DNA from: DATBIO01 sp036556965
Lineage (GTDB): Bacteria > Acidobacteriota > Vicinamibacteria > Fen-336
Assembly: GCA_036556965.1 (NCBI GenBank)
Contig: DATBIO010000237.1
Coordinates: forward strand, 1 to 22,313
Direction of reading: 5' to 3'
DNA length: 22,313 nucleotides
The notes under the pieces were generated by a model. The model saw only the letters and a program-made list of their open reading frames with translations. It did no database searches and had not been told where the DNA came from. The translations under genes and the position numbers were made by a program. Below are positions 21,634-22,313 of this stretch, one piece after another (positions within the stretch are counted from its first letter, which is position 1; every line of letters begins with the position of its first letter).

Positions 21634-22313
21634 CAGCCCGCTCGCGCCAGGGGCTCCCGCCGCACCGCCGCCGCCAGCACCGCCTCGCGCAGGACCTGGG
21701 CCACGGCCAGGGCGGCGGCTGCCCCCATCAGGCCGAGGATGGGGGACAGGGCCAGGGTGAGGGCCACCGCGAGCGCGATCGAGGCCACGCTGGCGGCGAT
21801 CACCGTGTGCACGGCGCGGGGCGTGCCGATCCGCCGCAGCACGGCGTCGTTGGGCCCGAAGGCCAGGCCCCCCAGGGTGCCCAGGGCCAGGCAGGCGATG
21901 GAGGCGGGCACCGCGGGATGTCCGGGCGCCAGCAGGGTGCCGATGGGCCAGGCCAGGGCGGCGGCGCCCAGCAGCAGGGGTATGCCCGTCACCACCGCGC
22001 GGCGCCGGGCCGCGCGCGCCGCCGCGGGCGAGATCTCCTCCTCGGTGTCGGGGTCGAAGGCGAGGAGGGTGCCGCGGCGCATCGCGTTGGGCAGGACGGC
22101 CGCCACGTCCACCGCGTCGTGCGCGACGCGGAGGAGGGCGGCCGCCCCCGGCCCGAGCACGATGCCGCTGACCACCACCGAGGCGTGCATGGACGCGCGG
22201 TGGGTCATGGGACCCATGGCGGTGGCCGCCGCATAGGTGAGCCATTCGCGGGCTTCCGTCGCCGGAGAGCCCGCGCGCGCTTCCTCGCGCCGCGCCGCGC
22301 GCGGCGCGTCGAG
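21633..22313 (-). CDS. Wzx-like polysaccharide flippase, partial (C-terminal part, 5' end beyond window)
   Basis: The frame is open from the right window edge to a TGA at 21633 and gives 226 residues, the C-terminal half of a polytopic membrane protein. After a cytoplasmic stretch (REEARAGSPATEAREW) come LTYAAATAMGPMTHRASMHASVVVSGIVLGPGAAALLRVAHDAVDV and four to five further helices, a layout like the second half of MOP-superfamily oligosaccharide flippases. The C-terminus LREAVLAAAVRREPLA is short and cytoplasmic. An ATG at 22217 is internal, since the family-like sequence continues upstream of it. With 2245-3678 it makes two flippase genes in one locus. Family assignment is moderate because the N-terminal half is missing. 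Confidence 0.68.
   Translation of the reverse strand, partial: LDAPRAARREEARAGSPATEAREWLTYAAATAMGPMTHRASMHASVVVSGIVLGPGAAALLRVAHDAVDVAAVLPNAMRRGTLLAFDPDTEEEISPAAARAARRRAVVTGIPLLLGAAALAWPIGTLLAPGHPAVPASIACLALGTLGGLAFGPNDAVLRRIGTPRAVHTVIAASVASIALAVALTLALSPILGLMGAAAALAVAQVLREAVLAAAVRREPLARAG

Noticed and set aside
22291..22308. Perfect 18-bp GC-only palindrome near the right edge
   Set aside because: It is inside the partial flippase coding sequence in an Arg/Ala-rich stretch; GC-only palindromes arise easily here and nothing else supports a site.

Overview
The window is very G+C-rich (about three quarters by eye, with nearly every third codon position G or C) and densely coding. It appears to be the interior of a surface-polysaccharide or glycan locus of a diderm bacterium. 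The Gram-negative inference rests on a heptosyltransferase-type GT9 enzyme, Wzx-like flippases, a short PglC/WcaJ-type sugar-phosphate transferase and a Cu/Zn superoxide dismutase with a signal peptide. Base composition, GTG/TTG starts and the truncated Ser/Thr-kinase-like protein would fit a G+C-rich Acidobacteriota, Myxococcota or Rokubacteria-like genome, but taxonomy is only a guess. I saw no rRNA, tRNA, CRISPR array, transposase or phage gene.

All recognised genes but one lie on the minus strand, so transcription runs from high to low coordinates. From the right edge: the C-terminal part of a Wzx-like flippase (cut by the window end); a PglC/WcaJ-type initiating sugar transferase with a good promoter and ribosome-binding site; a GT2 polyprenol-phosphate-mannose-synthase-like enzyme; an SDR sugar epimerase/dehydratase; a DegT-family sugar aminotransferase; an 860-residue GT-C membrane protein; a GT4; a GT9; a 622-residue GT-B enzyme; then the nonulosonic-acid (sialic-acid-like) block: NeuB-like synthase 2, an SpsF-like cytidylyltransferase and NeuB-like synthase 1.

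This is interrupted by the only plus-strand gene (6599-8032), a membrane protein with a degenerate, N-lobe-less protein-kinase domain, a Pro/Ala-rich linker and a C-terminal IPT/TIG-like domain. It ends 3 nt from the end of NeuB 1. Minus-strand genes then resume with a fused NeuA-type cytidylyltransferase/SpsG (PseG)-type protein, an SDR epimerase, a complete second Wzx-like flippase, sodC, and a GT-C membrane glycosyltransferase that runs off the left edge.

A working model: the SDR and DegT enzymes make amino/deoxy nucleotide sugars; the SpsG half releases the free sugar from UDP; the NeuB paralogues condense sugars with phosphoenolpyruvate; the NeuA half and SpsF make CMP-activated products. 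The sugar transferase starts a lipid-linked glycan, the GT4/GT9/GT-B/GT2 enzymes extend it or supply lipid-linked sugar, a flippase exports it, and the GT-C proteins modify it on the periplasmic side. Physical order suggests two synthase/activator pairs (NeuB 2 with SpsF; NeuB 1 with NeuA-SpsG), possibly for two different nonulosonic acids. Many junctions are 4-nt start/stop overlaps (ATGA, GTGA or TTGA), and two gaps in the nonulosonate block are bridged exactly by tiny ORFs. All functional assignments come from reading protein motifs, not from database searches.
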